From NCBI RefSeq assembly GCF_003254395.2, contig NC_037651.1, forward strand, positions 3,348,001-3,412,000: 64,000 nucleotides of DNA, in the 5' to 3' direction. This document shows positions 51,694-64,000 of the stretch, one piece after another. The notes below the pieces were generated by a model that saw only the letters and a program-made list of their open reading frames with translations, did no database searches and was not told the origin of the DNA. Position 1 is the stretch's first letter. Each line of letters begins with the position of its first letter. The stretch is from Apis mellifera. Lineage: Eukaryota; Arthropoda; Insecta; Hymenoptera; Apidae. The position numbers were made by a program, and so were the translations under genes.

Positions 51694-53631
51694 CACGTGA
51701 GTTTAGAGAGCATGATCATTGAATTATTTTTGAGTTCCATGCATAAATGAATTCAACCATGCTATGTTAGCTTGGTTTTTGTGATGAAATATATCTTATA
51801 CTATAACTTTCTATTTTTCAATATTTAATATATTAAATATTGATCCTCGCATGTACAAGGTATGAAAAAGTACTGAAACAAATACCATAAATAAATAATT
51901 TTACAAAATACTTTAGCAATGTGAATAAGCAAATGAACCAAGTAATTATATACACTTCAGAATTTATAAAACTATTGTAATTTTCAATTTTATATATCAA
52001 TTAAAAATTGCCTATTTGTGTTCTTTTGTTTTATAAATATAAAGCAGTCATAATTAATTTTTACTATTTAAAAGATATAATAAACAAATTTTTAATTAAA
52101 AAATAATAATGTTCCTATTTTGCTAATAATGAAATGCATAAGGAACTCAAAATATTGAACAAATTTCACACAATCTCATTTTTCATTTATAATTTAATCT
52201 AATAATTTTTAAATATTTCACTCGTAAATTGGGTATATTATAAATTATAAGATATGTAAGAAGTTCGAAAAAATATGTCATTTCTTCAAATTTAAAATTA
52301 TATAAACTGACAATTTTATTTTTAATAAAATTAATTCAAATTATTATAAAGACTTCCATTAAAAATAAAAAAAAAATACATGTATGAAATAATTAAATAT
52401 ATTACATGTTACAAATGTGCACTTAGAAACATACAGATACTGAAAATTTTTAGTTAAACATTATAATAAACATTGCTTAAAAGCAATGTTTAGAATGTTA
52501 CACATATAATATTTGATAATTATCCCTTGTATATATATATATCGTAGGTAATGTAATACTGGGACTGAGAAATGCGTCTTAACATATAACGCTATAGTTG
52601 ATTTTGAATGAATACTGGTCTGCGTAAATAAATAATATTGTATATGAAATATTGTACGAAATAAATCGCGTGATTGTGCATTGCGAAAATTGTAATAATA
52701 TGCAAAATATTAATACGAATAGATGTTTTGTTCGTTATAATAGTATTTTTCATTTAATAACCTAATCCATACAAATATTTAAATGTTATTATTTGTTTTC
52801 ATTTTATATTTAAAATAGTTCAATCATAATTACGTTATTAATTATAAAAAGATACAATAAACTTAAAAATTAAAAATGAATATAAAATTCAAAATTAAAA
52901 ATATACATTCTTAATAAAAAATTTTATTTAAAATATATTAAAATAAATTTATTTTACATTTGAATAATATTTATCTTTATTTAACATTTCTTGAAATTTT
53001 ACAATATCATATCTGTATATAAGTTTAGAAGAATTATATTGTAATAACTAAAATTATAATTCATATTAACTTTGAGTAAAGATTTATATAGAGAATTATA
53101 TTGTTATGTTTATTTCATTAAAATGAAAATTCTTAATATTTACAATTTTATATGTTGAAATAATAAATTTTTTAATCATAATATACATATATATACAATA
53201 AATTATATTACTTAGAATTGTATGATATTCTAGAACATACAATATTACATTTATTATTGTTTTGAAATAAATCATGATAATCTATTATTTAAATTATTTT
53301 ATTGAAAAATGTTAATACTTTGGTCATTATTTTTAATATATTCATAATTTATATATTTTATTATTTTTCAGACTAAATTTATACAAATATACTTATGTAT
53401 TGTTTTTTTTTTAATGAGATTAAAGTTTTAAAGAATAAAAAGTATAAATTTGAATTATTAGATATAATATTATCATTTTTTTAAATACTAAGTACAACAA
53501 AATAATATCTTAAATCTTACACTAGTATCAAAAATGTGATTTATACATATTTTTTGTGATCACCCTGCATAATAATTCAGATTTTTATAAACACTTTCAT
53601 AATTAACATAAAAATTATATCTTTTTTCTCT
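51694..53631. other. Convergent 3' region of RPRD1 (+) and CNEP1R1 (-)
   Basis: Very AT-rich, with no coding sequence seen. AATAAA motifs near 52627 and 52669 are plausible RPRD1 poly(A) signals. Minus-strand AATAAA (TTTATT on +) near 53108 is a candidate for CNEP1R1. Confidence 0.5.
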
Positions 53632-54361
53632 TTAATTTTCATGATGTCGTGATCTTGTTGGTTTAAGAATGAGTTTTCCAGTATCATCACAACTCATATT
53701 AAAATTACTAAGAACACTTCTAGCTCTTTGAGTTATAATACTTGGTGCTATTACACGTCTATGTACTCCCATCATAAATAATATTACTAAAAAAATCAAT
53801 AATATTTGGCTAAATGCATTAATAAAAATATCACATTATTATGCTTACCTAAAATTATACTAGCAATTGCAAAAAATGGATGATTACATAGGCTTTGTGT
53901 AAATGATACAGCTGGTGTATTTGGATCTGTCAGCCAATGCCATGCACCAACAGCAGTGCATACAGAAATAAAACCTAGTAGCACTGAAAATAATATTATA
54001 TTAAATATATGTATAACAATAGCATTATTAACTTCATAATGTAATAAAAAAATAATATTAATATTACATTATCATTTATAAGAAATTAATAAGAAATTTT
54101 ATAAAACTTAAGATTAAAGAAATAGAAAAACATACTTCTCCATCGCAAAGTAGCTGGTTGTAAACTAGCAATTACTTCGGTAAGTCGTCTTTCAAACGCT
54201 TTTAAATCTGAAAACAATTATATGAAAAAGATAACCTCAAAATTATACACTCTTATTGTGTATATTATGTGTCTATATTACTTCTCACTAAACATAAAAA
54301 AATCATTTAATAGGTAAAAATTTTCATTTTTACCTTCACACACCGTTTGATCTAAAGACAT
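53632..54361 (-). CDS. CNEP1R1: CNEP1R1 (TMEM188), regulatory subunit of nuclear envelope phosphatase CTDNEP1, 129 aa
   Basis: Four small exons on the minus strand in phase: 54361-54334, 54207-54136, 53983-53849, 53786-53632 (TAA). The product starts MSLDQTVCEDLKAFERRLTE and continues SLQPATLRWRMLLGFISVCT, AVGAWHWLTDP, NHPFFAIASI, HRRVIAPSIITQRARSVLSN and FNMSCDDTGKLILKP. This matches human TMEM188 along its whole length (125 aa). Two membrane segments are visible, about residues 34-52 and 67-88. In the family it stabilises the Dullard/CTDNEP1 phosphatase at the nuclear envelope and ER, which dephosphorylates lipin and so limits membrane lipid synthesis. The last intron is only 62 nt. The C-terminal extension RSRHHEN is lineage variable. 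Confidence 0.95.
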
Positions 54362-54611
54362 TTTTCATATGTGTGTGTTATTTAATTAAAATGAGTTACA
54401 AATAATTCCGGTTGGATCACATCATTCACGTCACTATCATTAAAAAAATGAATTGTTGTACACATTTATGTATAATATAATATATATATATTTTTTAATG
54501 CCATTTAAATATGCTATTATAATTAATTATTTTATCAATATCATAAAAATATAAATATAAATAATAAAAATGTTTCTACTTAGTACAAAGTATATTCAAT
54601 AAAATAGTATA

Positions 54612-54668
<57 letters not shown>

Positions 54669-56580
54669 ATATTTATTTAAAAGTCATAAGAAAAGAAAAA
54701 TCACTAAATAAATATTTTATTCTCTAAATTAAACATGATACTTCATAATTTTAAATATTTGATTCTAATTATAGTTTCATATTATAGTTTGATTATTCTA
54801 TGAATTAATTATTCTATAATTCGTTTGTTTGTAACAGTATAATAAATTTTATATTCAATATATATATATATATATATTAAATATTTTAATCATTCATAAA
54901 AATAATGTAATAGTGAAATATTTTCTTTTGAATTAAAGAACAATGAAACTAAAATTTTATATGTATAAATTATAATTTCAAATGTTTTAACATTTTTTTA
55001 ATATTTTAACATCATTTAAATCTTAAATTTTATTTAGAACTTATTTAAGCTAATTACACATGTTCCTATTTTATGTATCTAAATATACATATATATATAT
55101 TAGAAATGAAACATAATTTTATGAAATCCATGTAATTTTCAATATATGAATATCTGTGTTTTAAAAATATTATTGACATATATATATTTTTTTATTTTTA
55201 TATCATGACATATTTATATTTTTATATTTTCTATTTTTTTTATTTTTTTCTAACTTTTTGATATTTTTGCGTATAAATTCATTTTTTCTTATAAACTATT
55301 GATATATTCTGTCTATAAATCAGATACAAAAAACAAATCGAATAATTTAAAAATTAGTAGTGTTATCTAGGATGTTGAAAACTCTGACTTGTTAATATAA
55401 AACAACGAGATATTCATTAGTATATTCGTAATGTCACAGATAAAGAAAGTCACTATATGAGAGAAAAATTTTTTGCGTAATATTATTTTCTTTGTTTGTG
55501 ATATCATAAATATACTATGGCATATTACTTACTTAAAGCTTTCTTAACCAAACACGAGATGACGCCATGAATTTCTAAATTATATTGAATTTATTTCTTT
55601 TATTCATCTTGTGAATAAAAATATATATTTTATGTATCTATATATCAGATGCTATATATATTTTTCGTATATTAAATATATATATATTAAATAAAATAAT
55701 TAAATTTCGAATACATATTTTGTATGCATTTTTATACGTATTATATACTTGTATATAAATATATAAATAAAATTATAAATATTATACATATAAATATATT
55801 ATAAAGTATATCCATCTAATAATTTATAATCTATATAATACTACACATGTAAAATATAAATATTTATTACAAATATAGATTTTTAAATTAATTACATTAT
55901 ATATATTTTGTGTATATATGTATTTTCATTTAAAATCATAACTTTTAATTTTGGCGGATCTATTAAATGTCAGAATTTTAAAATAAAATTTATTTTAGTT
56001 TATACAAATAGTCAAATAATATGAAAAATAATTATGAAAAATTAGTAAAAAAAATGTTTGAATGTTAAGGAATAAAATGTCATTACAAAATTATTTTACA
56101 ATTTTTACAATTTTAATAATAAATAATATATATCATTAACTTTCACGTTTTGTATGAAATCAAATTCCAATTAAATAAATATTAATCTTAAATTAATGAT
56201 AAAATAAAACAAAATCTTATATAGTAATATAAAATAATGAAATATATTTAAGATTTTAATCTTAATAAAATTTAAATAGAAAAAATGAGATCAAAATCCT
56301 AAGATGAAAGATTCTAAGATAAAACGTCAATTATATTTAAAGTTGTACAATCGATTATAAATATTGCATTTTTTGTTTTACATTATTATTATCTACTATT
56401 ATAACTACATTTACATTTTTATTCATTGCAAGTGTTTTAGTGATCCTATATCGAAGATAATATATACATATTTTTATTATATCGAAGATGTGATCTTTGA
56501 CCGTCAAACAAATGTTAGAGGTCATTATCCCTTATCTCGCATGTCTGGTCAATATTATCGACCCTGACAATAATACAAGA
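54362..56580. other. AT-rich intergenic sequence between divergent CNEP1R1 and CCDC66 genes
   Basis: The first about 80 bp should be CNEP1R1 5' UTR and promoter (GC-richer patch 54405-54440). The rest is extremely AT-rich with TA microsatellites (54611-54663, about 54856-54881). No coding or RNA gene was seen. Confidence 0.55.
54611..54663. repeat. AT microsatellite
   Basis: (TA)n of about 50 bp with a single TGT interruption, in the CNEP1R1-CCDC66 intergenic region. Confidence 0.9.
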
Positions 56581-57005
56581 GGTTCCATGGTTGATTCACG
56601 ATTGTTCCCATAGAAACGCACCTTGCGATCGAATCGCGACCGCGCGTTCCTTTCGCATTTAATATAAGCTACATGTGTGTGTGTATGTATCAGGCGAACC
56701 TTGTATAGTTTTGCAGCCCTACCGCAGTCTCAAATATTGACACGACCTGCGATGAACTCGTATAACATCTTTTGACATTCAAACTCGAAATTCGCGCCGG
56801 AAGTTGTGTCGCATCGGAAGATCGTTGATTCGTTGGTGTATGATGTTCATTTGAAGAAAACAGCTGAATAGGTAAAATTGTCGCGTGATTAAATAAATAT
56901 TGATTGATGTAGATTATTTTTCTTTTATTTTTCTGCGTACTTGATTATATTGTCATTACCGATCGTACAAATTTCTTTTCGCACAAATCGTGTCGCGCGC
57001 CAATA
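56581..57005 (+). promoter_or_regulatory. Promoter/5' UTR region of the CCDC66-like gene
   Basis: An abrupt rise in GC and CpG after 2 kb of AT-rich sequence marks a likely promoter. A donor-like GAATAG|GTAAAATT after 56871 is present, but I see no clear acceptor before the start codon at 57006, so the 5' UTR may be unspliced. A short upstream ORF (ATGTTCATTTGA) lies near 56843. Confidence 0.45.
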
Positions 57006-60000
57006 ATGATTGGGAGAACATCATTAGTGGAACAAAAGAGGATCCAATGGGCGAAAGAGAGAGGTAATTACAGAATTCTAATCATTCCATAATTCAAAAA
57101 TCGACAATCTTGAGAAATATATAAAATATTTGTAATATTTATTGGAAATAATCCAAAATATCGAAATAAGATCTAGAATAATAATATTAGAATTAATAAT
57201 ATATATGAAATATACTATAAAGCATAATTATGTTTCGTATTAAAAATATATTCAAATGAATTCAAATGAATAATTGTTTTAAAATGACGTTATATAAAAT
57301 ATTAATATACATATTAAATCATTATTGAATTAAATATAAAATAGACATTATTATGTATAATAATGTTGAATAAAAAATTAATATTTTATATGAATACTAT
57401 AGAAGAAATGGCACGTCTTGGCGGAAGTTGGGGTCTTCTGAAAAATAACGTTAATATCCGCACCAACATCCGGTAAGTATATAAAAATAGTATAAAAAAA
57501 TATCACGATAAATTTCAGTTTTTTTAATTTAAAGTATTAAATATATTTAAATATAGGATATTATAGAATAATTTGAAATAAATTATACAAATCATAAGTA
57601 ATATTAATAATAAAATTTTGTATCATTTTTTTAAATAAATCATTTATAAAAAATATTAATGTATATATATCTATATACATACTATAAATTAATTAAAATA
57701 GTTAAATCAATATTAAAAATATTTATGAAAAAATTTTATTGTTTTAAAAAAAATTACTAATTTTTTAAATTCTGCAATAAAAATTATCCATTTTTCAAAA
57801 AGTTGAAAAATAATTAAACAATTCAAGATTAATGCTTGAATAAGATATTTATTTGACCAAAATTCATTAGATAAGTAACACTAAATGTTTTCAATAAGAG
57901 AATTATTACATCTCGATTATAAATCAAATTGCTTTTATGCCATAATATATTAATAAAATGCATAACACAGTACCTATCCGAATGGCACAAGAATATCCTT
58001 AATGGAAACGAAAGACAAGCAATCGCCCTCGAAACCTTTTCGTGCTAGTGGACATTACGGAAGTACTGTCAGCCTGAAGAGTTTGGGAACTGAAAGTTCC
58101 GGAAACAGCGGCACAAATGTAAAATATCTGGATTGCAATGGTGGTAGCTTGATAAATTTACATGAGCAAACGGAAGTATCGCAAATCAGGCACAGAAGTC
58201 CCAGCTTACCACCAATTTATAACAAGGATCAACAGCAATATCTTTGTCAGGTTTGTTTGCACAACGCTTTAAATAGTCATGCACAAATCAAGAGAATGAT
58301 TTCTAAAATATTCTTTTGTGAAAAAAATATATGACAATCTCTTTTAATTTTTAAATTAAAATTTCCTGAAAATAATTAAGATTATATTTTAAATATTTTT
58401 TATATTTTATAGTCAAATCTCGACAATTCAAACTTTTAAGATTAAAACTTTGTTTATCCCTTTACGCGAAAAGATTTTAATTTTTTTCTAAGATTCAAAT
58501 TATCGAAGTTCGATTATAAAAAAATTATAAAAGAATAATAGTAATTATTTCCTAAGTGAATTTTCTATGATGCATATTATCCTATTATATGATCGATTAC
58601 TTTTGAATATTCAACGTGTATAATTTCTTTTAAAAGTTTTATCTGATGGCAGAATAATAAATGAACATATACTTTTAATTACTACTTTAAGATTGTGTTG
58701 TAAACTATATGTGATTATATCTTATTATTCGTGAGGGAAAGCAAAAGTAAGCCAGTCTGCTAAATCGATTCTTCCAACTAAAGTTCACTCACCTCTTGAT
58801 TACCTCTTATGTAGCATGATCAGATTTCTTAATATTTAAATTACATACTACTTACATACCCTAGTTTTTATACTGAATATAGGGTATACATATAATATCA
58901 AAGCAATTATATTTAATATATTGACTATATTTATAGACTTTGATCAAAATATTTGTAATATTTTTAATTAGAATTAATTGAAGAATTAATTGTTAATTGT
59001 TATATAATATTATTATTATAATAATTATGAAGAAATCTATATTTCTTATGAAGAATAACTATATTTAAAATATTAAAAAAAATTTTATTTTCTTTTTCTT
59101 TTAAAAAGATTGTCTATTTTAAATAATAAAATTCAGTAAAGGCAAAACAATTGTTCACCTTAATGTGAAATCTATTTCTAAATAAGAAGCATTATAAATC
59201 TCATAAATCAATACAGAATTCTGTTCTGATTTGTCGTTCCTGTCTCATACTGGTACAGTAATCGTATCCAATTTTCAGTATAAATAAATGTACATGTTAA
59301 ACATGATTTACAAATGGATGTAAAAATAGAATATTACCCTTTTGTCACGCGAGCTCTTTTCTTTCTTTCTTTAGCTTTCGTTGAATCGATAAAAATTGAT
59401 TATTTTGTATTCTAGGATCAACAACGAGATTTCGCTATAGAAGGATTGCATTATAATTCCAAAAAACCTCAACGATTATACGATCGTTGTGAAAATTCAA
59501 AAAATAATCATTATGGTCTGCAAGCTGAAGAACGCGAAGGAGAGACTTCCGGCTATGCCAGTGATTCTGTAGAGGCACCTGCATCAATGAAAGGAAGTAA
59601 GTTAGTATAATATAAAATTTTTAAAATTTTCAAATATATGATATATAAATAAATACAGTGCAATATTTAAAATATTATAATTATAACATTTAAATATATT
59701 ATTTATATCATTTGTATAATGAAAAATAATATATACAATATTAAAATTTAATGTGAAGATAGATATAATTATTAAAAGATGATATTTTTTGAATTGAAAT
59801 TTTTAATTAATTATATTAAAATTTTTTCTTTATTTTAGCCTTTTTACCTGATTGCAAGCCATCAGGAACGGAAATGGCCGAAAAGATGTGGCAAAATCCT
59901 TATCAGACAACACCTGAGAGTTCATTACCACCATCGAGAAGATTATCTGATGGTAGAATAGGAGAACTTAACAGGCCAAGGTGGGGTAGTGTCTGGGGTC

Positions 60001-60920
60001 AAGAGACTTCGCGAGGCGATCCACCACCACCTTCTTGGTTATCAAGATTAGGACATTCGAGTCAAGTACGATTATCAGAAATACTGTTTAATTCTATTTA
60101 ATAATTAATTTTAATTAACGTGAAAAAAGTTATATTCTTTATTTTTATGAATTGTTTTAATATTATTCATTTTTTTCATTCAAAATTTGTAATATTTTTA
60201 TTGGTTTTTATAAAGGTTTTAGTTATTAATCACGAGAGTACAAGCAGTTCGGATTGCTCGACAGTTGGCTCAATTGGATCTGATAATAAAACTTATCTTC
60301 GTGGTCAAAATATTCCTGTTGATACTAATATTCTTCAAGAAAGGGAAGCAAAGAGACAAAAAGCTCTAGAACTTCAGAATGCGATTAAAAAGCAACTTGA
60401 AGAGAAAGATCGACAGAAAAAAGAAGAAAAAGAGCAAAGATTGAGAGAAGAACGATTAGAAGAAGAACGAATCAAACGAGAAAGGGAAAAAGAGAAAGAA
60501 AGGTAGAAGCGAATTGAGTTTATTTTTTTTTATAATAAATTATAATAATCTATGTGCGAATTTAATTGCTCAATTATTTCTTATCATTTTTACTATAGAT
60601 TCGAAGAAGAGCAAAGAAGACTAAAAGAACGAGAAGCGGCTAAATTAAGACAAGCCGAAGCAATGCGTGAAGTATTAGAAGCAGCAGAACGTTTGGCAAA
60701 AGAACAAAAGAAATTTCGACGTAAAAGCGAAAAAAGTAATGAAGAAAATTCCAAATCCATATCCTCTAGAAGTTCTGAATCTAATATTTTAAATGAAAAT
60801 CAGTTTAATAAAAATTGTCCAAATGCGAATAGTCAACAAAATCTAACTATTAATAATGATGATGTTAAAGATAAAAAAGTTAAACAAGAAATATTAAATG
60901 AAAAAGAAAATAATAATTTC

Positions 60921-60973
<53 letters not shown>

Positions 60974-62630
60974 AATATTTACCGATAACAATGATAATAA
61001 TAACATATTAGAAGATTTGGAGCAGAATAATATAAAACCTGTTCAAGTTCCTGTCAGTAAAGATGTGGCGATCGTATTAAGTGGTCGGCTGGAAGATTCA
61101 GAATTACTCAATAAAGCGAATTTGCAATTAGTCAATTTAGTATTGACTCCAACACCAAGACAATTAGAAAATAATTCTAACACAAATTTATCTGTAGGAT
61201 TGAATAGTCTTATACAGAACATAGGAAATTCGAATTTTACTTCAAATTCTTTCAAAATTCCACCAATGATCGTGGAAAACAGATTGCTCACGCCAAGCAA
61301 GTACAGGATTACAAATGGTCGAGATTTTGGTACGCAAACAGATGTAGAGAACGATCCTCAAGATTTTCTGGAGAAAATGCAGAACTGCGCCATTAAGGAT
61401 ACCTCTGTGAAGGACCATAAGGATGCAACAAATGCTAGTAAAAGGGATATTGAAAAGTGAGTCAAAATATGATGCATTGAATCACTTCAAAAGTTGAAGA
61501 GTCGTAGAGGATATTATTCTTCTGTCTTGCAAATAGAAGCGGTAATTATTATTTCATTTCGTTTGTCGTTTGAAATTTTATTTTTTGCATATTTTATCTA
61601 TATAATTTTAATTATACAATTTATTTAATTATTTTTTTTATTTTATATTTATTTACATTATGGATACACATTTATTTATTACTGCAAGTTATATTTATTT
61701 GCATTATGTTTGAATGTTTATAAACTATTTAATAATAATGCAACTATTTCATACTATAATTATGATGAAACATTTACATATTATTAATTGTTATATGCAA
61801 GATTTACTTGTTAATTTGAAAGGTCCACTAACATTGATTTGCCAGAAGATATTATCGTGAAAACTTTCCCTCGATCAAAATCTATGCCCAGAAGAACTAT
61901 TGAATCTAGACCACAATGGAATGCTAATAGGTAATTTATATAATAATAACATTATATTAAATACTTTTAATGAATTATAGTAGTAATTAAATAAAATGTT
62001 TTTTAGACCAGGAACTCGTTATCGCACGCAGAGTGAAAAAGATCCTCATTATCAACGTCGATTGCGAATGAGAAGACGTCAAATCGAATCTAGCGATGAA
62101 CGTTCTAGGTATTTGATTAATTTTCTAATTTTTTACATCAAGAATTTTATAATGAACAATCAATTCTTCCATAGATCACCATCTCCTGACAGAAGAAAAT
62201 TTATAAACGCTAAATCGAAAATTCAAACATTAAATAAACCAAAAGTAAAAATTGTTACCTACGATGCAGACCTTTCGATGGACAGTTTGAATTCTGCTAT
62301 TATACCATTGCGAACCGATAAAAATGGAAGAATTATTATTGAAGAAAATAAATGTGAACATAATGATAAAATTCGATTGAACGCTCATATTAATGATGTT
62401 GAAAATATTAAAGAATTACAAAATGAAAATTCTAATATCTGGTGCGGACAAGAAATTTTGTCCAAATTATCCACCTTGAAAAATGTATTTACTTTATGTT
62501 ATATGCTTGTTATATGCTTTAATATATTAATATTTTAAATATGTTTATTTTTTAGGGCCTTTTAATGAAGCAAATGGAATGGAATTCCGAGAGATGTCTA
62601 ATCTCTCCCGTTGCATCAGAAATCTATTAA
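57006..62630 (+). CDS. CCDC66: CCDC66-domain coiled-coil protein (centrosome/cilium type), 851 aa
   Basis: Eleven exons in phase: 57006-57063, 57403-57472, 57971-58250, 59416-59596, 59839-60065, 60216-60502, 60599-61456, 61823-61930, 62007-62108, 62175-62484, 62556-62630 (TAA). The diagnostic part is the Glu/Arg/Lys helix at about residues 315-410: REAKRQKALELQNAIKKQLE..., FEEEQRRLKEREAAKLRQAE, LEAAERLAKEQKKFRRK. This is the CCDC66 domain pattern. The N-terminus (LVEQKRIQWAKEREEMARLG) and the motif RPRWGSVWG look conserved; the rest is low-complexity, with a 17-Asn run at about 476-492. Vertebrate CCDC66 localises to centriolar satellites, spindle and cilia and supports photoreceptor integrity. 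The downstream gene begins 166 nt after the stop. Some exon choices in the poorly conserved tail rest on phase only; CSPP1-type proteins are an alternative family. Confidence 0.85.
60921..60971 (+). repeat. (AAT)17 coding microsatellite encoding poly-Asn
   Basis: Seventeen pure AAT codons in exon 7 of the CCDC66-like gene encode Asn 17 times in a row. It is not interrupted by synonymous AAC, so it is likely unstable in length. Confidence 0.95.
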
Positions 62631-62796
62631 CAAGAACCAAATGCCGCGTTTTTGTGCACATTTTTGTTACTTTTATTTTATTTTTGTAGAAAGTGAGATT
62701 GTACAAACTACATAAAATAAGGAAAGAATAATAATTTATGTTTTGGAAGATGAAAATAAAAATCTGAATATTATTGTTGGATTGCAGATATAAATA

Positions 62797-63946
62797 ATGG
62801 CCTTCCAATTGGACGATCTTCTAAAGGAAGATAAGAAGGATGCAAATTTATTACCTGATCTAAGTAAAGCAATTTGTAATTCTCAAGAAGAGTTTCGTCG
62901 ACTTCTGGAGAATTGTCCTGAATTTAAAATTAAACCAGAAAAGGTTTAAATAATATGAATAAGTTAATTCAACTACAATTATATAAAATTAACAAAAAAT
63001 TCCAAATACTCATTAAATTGAGCAAAAAATATTTTAAATAAAAATGATATTATATTTTCTTATTTAATAACAATTTAGTAACAATTACGATAATAGGTAA
63101 AAAAAGAAGATGCAAAAGTGCGTGACAAAGAATTTTCTTGGAAACCAACTAAAAAAGAATTGAAAGCGTTTGGAAAAGAATGGAATTACGGAAATCCAAT
63201 ACCTCCAGATATGAAAGATTTAAATCTTCACGAATTACAACAAGTTGCTATTGATTGGAGAATGTTAACACCTATCAGACCAAAAAATCGACAAGATGAA
63301 GAAATGTTCTCTAGATTGGTAATTATTTCATTTAAATCTTATATCCTGTGAGAAATTAACTTTTAGTTAATCTTTAGTTTAATATAATTATTTATATTTA
63401 TTTATAAATCTTATATTTAACAAATAGTAGTAGTAGTAATTTTACTTCATATCATACTTTATCTCTTAGGTGGAAATGGGAAAACTGGAAGCAAAAACAA
63501 TTGCTAAAGAACGACGATCAATTATAAGTCCTATTAGACGTAGTAAAAATCGTGCTGGTATGATTGAGAGTAGCGTAAAAATATGTAATGAATGTGGAGA
63601 AGAATATTGTCTTGGTGAATTTTGTGGCGATGTCATGTATGATTTATATGTAAGAATAAATGTGACGGTTCAACAACCGAAAATAAAAATATCCGCCGAT
63701 ACTGAAGCAATAATAGCCAATATGGATCGTAAAAAGAAACGCAAGAGGAAAAAGAGAATAAAAATTAAAAATACTAGGAAAAATAGTAGACTGTTAATTC
63801 GAAGCAAAAGAATGAAATCTATGGCTAATGATTTAGGAAGAAAAAGTAATAAAGACAAGCTAGAGAATAATGAGAATAATTCAAAGCCTGTTAAGCCATT
63901 TAAAAGAAAATGCAGTAAATATACTAAAAAAGGATTTCGAAAATAA
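62797..63946 (+). CDS. Uncharacterised basic protein with Cys cluster, 281 aa
   Basis: Three exons in phase 0: 62797-62943, 63097-63318, 63470-63946 (TAA). It starts MAFQLDDLLKEDKKDANLLP. A conserved-looking middle part (about 50-123) contains FSWKPTKKELKAFGKEW, NPIPPDMKDLNLHELQQVAI and DWRMLTPIRPKNRQDEEMFS. Exon 3 adds a Cys cluster at 162, 165, 170 and 175 (CNECGEEYCLGEFC), followed by DVMYDLYVRINVTVQQPK and then a very basic Lys/Arg-rich tail (about 205-281) that could bind nucleic acid or serve nuclear import. All junctions are GT-AG and the frame runs through all three exons, so the gene model is solid. I do not recognise the family. The ATG follows an acceptor-like TTGCAG at 62782-62787, so a 5' UTR exon may exist, possibly inside the CCDC66-like gene. 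Confidence 0.75.
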
Positions 63947-64000
63947 ACGTAAAAGGTAATAAAAATTAATACATGTTATAAATTCCGAGAATATTTATCA

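Overview
The window is a low-GC animal nuclear segment with long introns, consensus GT-AG splice junctions, many AT, GA and AAT microsatellites, and genes split into small exons. Protein matches and base composition point to an insect, most likely a bee such as Apis; the species is an inference. All protein calls come from reading exons by eye against remembered families, and each exon chain was checked for splice dinucleotides and phase continuity.

Layout. (1) 4401-6591 (+): last four exons of a membrane/renal dipeptidase (DPEP family); earlier exons lie outside the window. (2) 6592-23295: about 17 kb without a recognisable conserved gene, with GA/CT microsatellites, a degenerate repeat block near 20.0-20.3 kb, and weak small-ORF candidates at 15.0-16.0 kb. 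(3) 23296-30459 (+): seven-exon TMEM200-like two-pass membrane protein. One of its introns carries an antisense tRNA-Thr(UGU), and another carries a 134-bp TTAA-flanked inverted-repeat element that looks like a piggyBac-type MITE. (4) 34863-41163 (+): Sans/USH1G scaffold (ankyrin repeats, central region, SAM, PDZ-binding tail). (5) 46002-48431 (-): HAPSTR1 (C16orf72). (6) 49396-51693 (+): RPRD1 (CID protein), head-to-head with HAPSTR1. (7) 53632-54361 (-): CNEP1R1 (TMEM188). (8) 57006-62630 (+): CCDC66-family coiled-coil protein, head-to-head with CNEP1R1. (9) 62797-63946 (+): an unrecognised 281-aa basic protein with a Cys cluster, starting 166 nt after the CCDC66 stop.

The genes do not form one pathway. 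Two concern cilia or sensory-cell scaffolding (Sans, CCDC66), two concern nuclear or transcription-linked housekeeping (RPRD1, HAPSTR1), and one concerns nuclear-envelope lipid control (CNEP1R1). From about 46 kb rightward genes are dense and often divergent. The left half is gene-poor, visibly richer in G+C and CpG, and carries more GA/CT repeats than the AT-rich right half. The most unusual items are the unrecognised gene at the right edge, the TTAA inverted-repeat element, the 68-nt TMEM200 intron whose retention keeps the frame open, and a splice-bounded antisense exon with a 21-codon hydrophobic ORF upstream of Sans.
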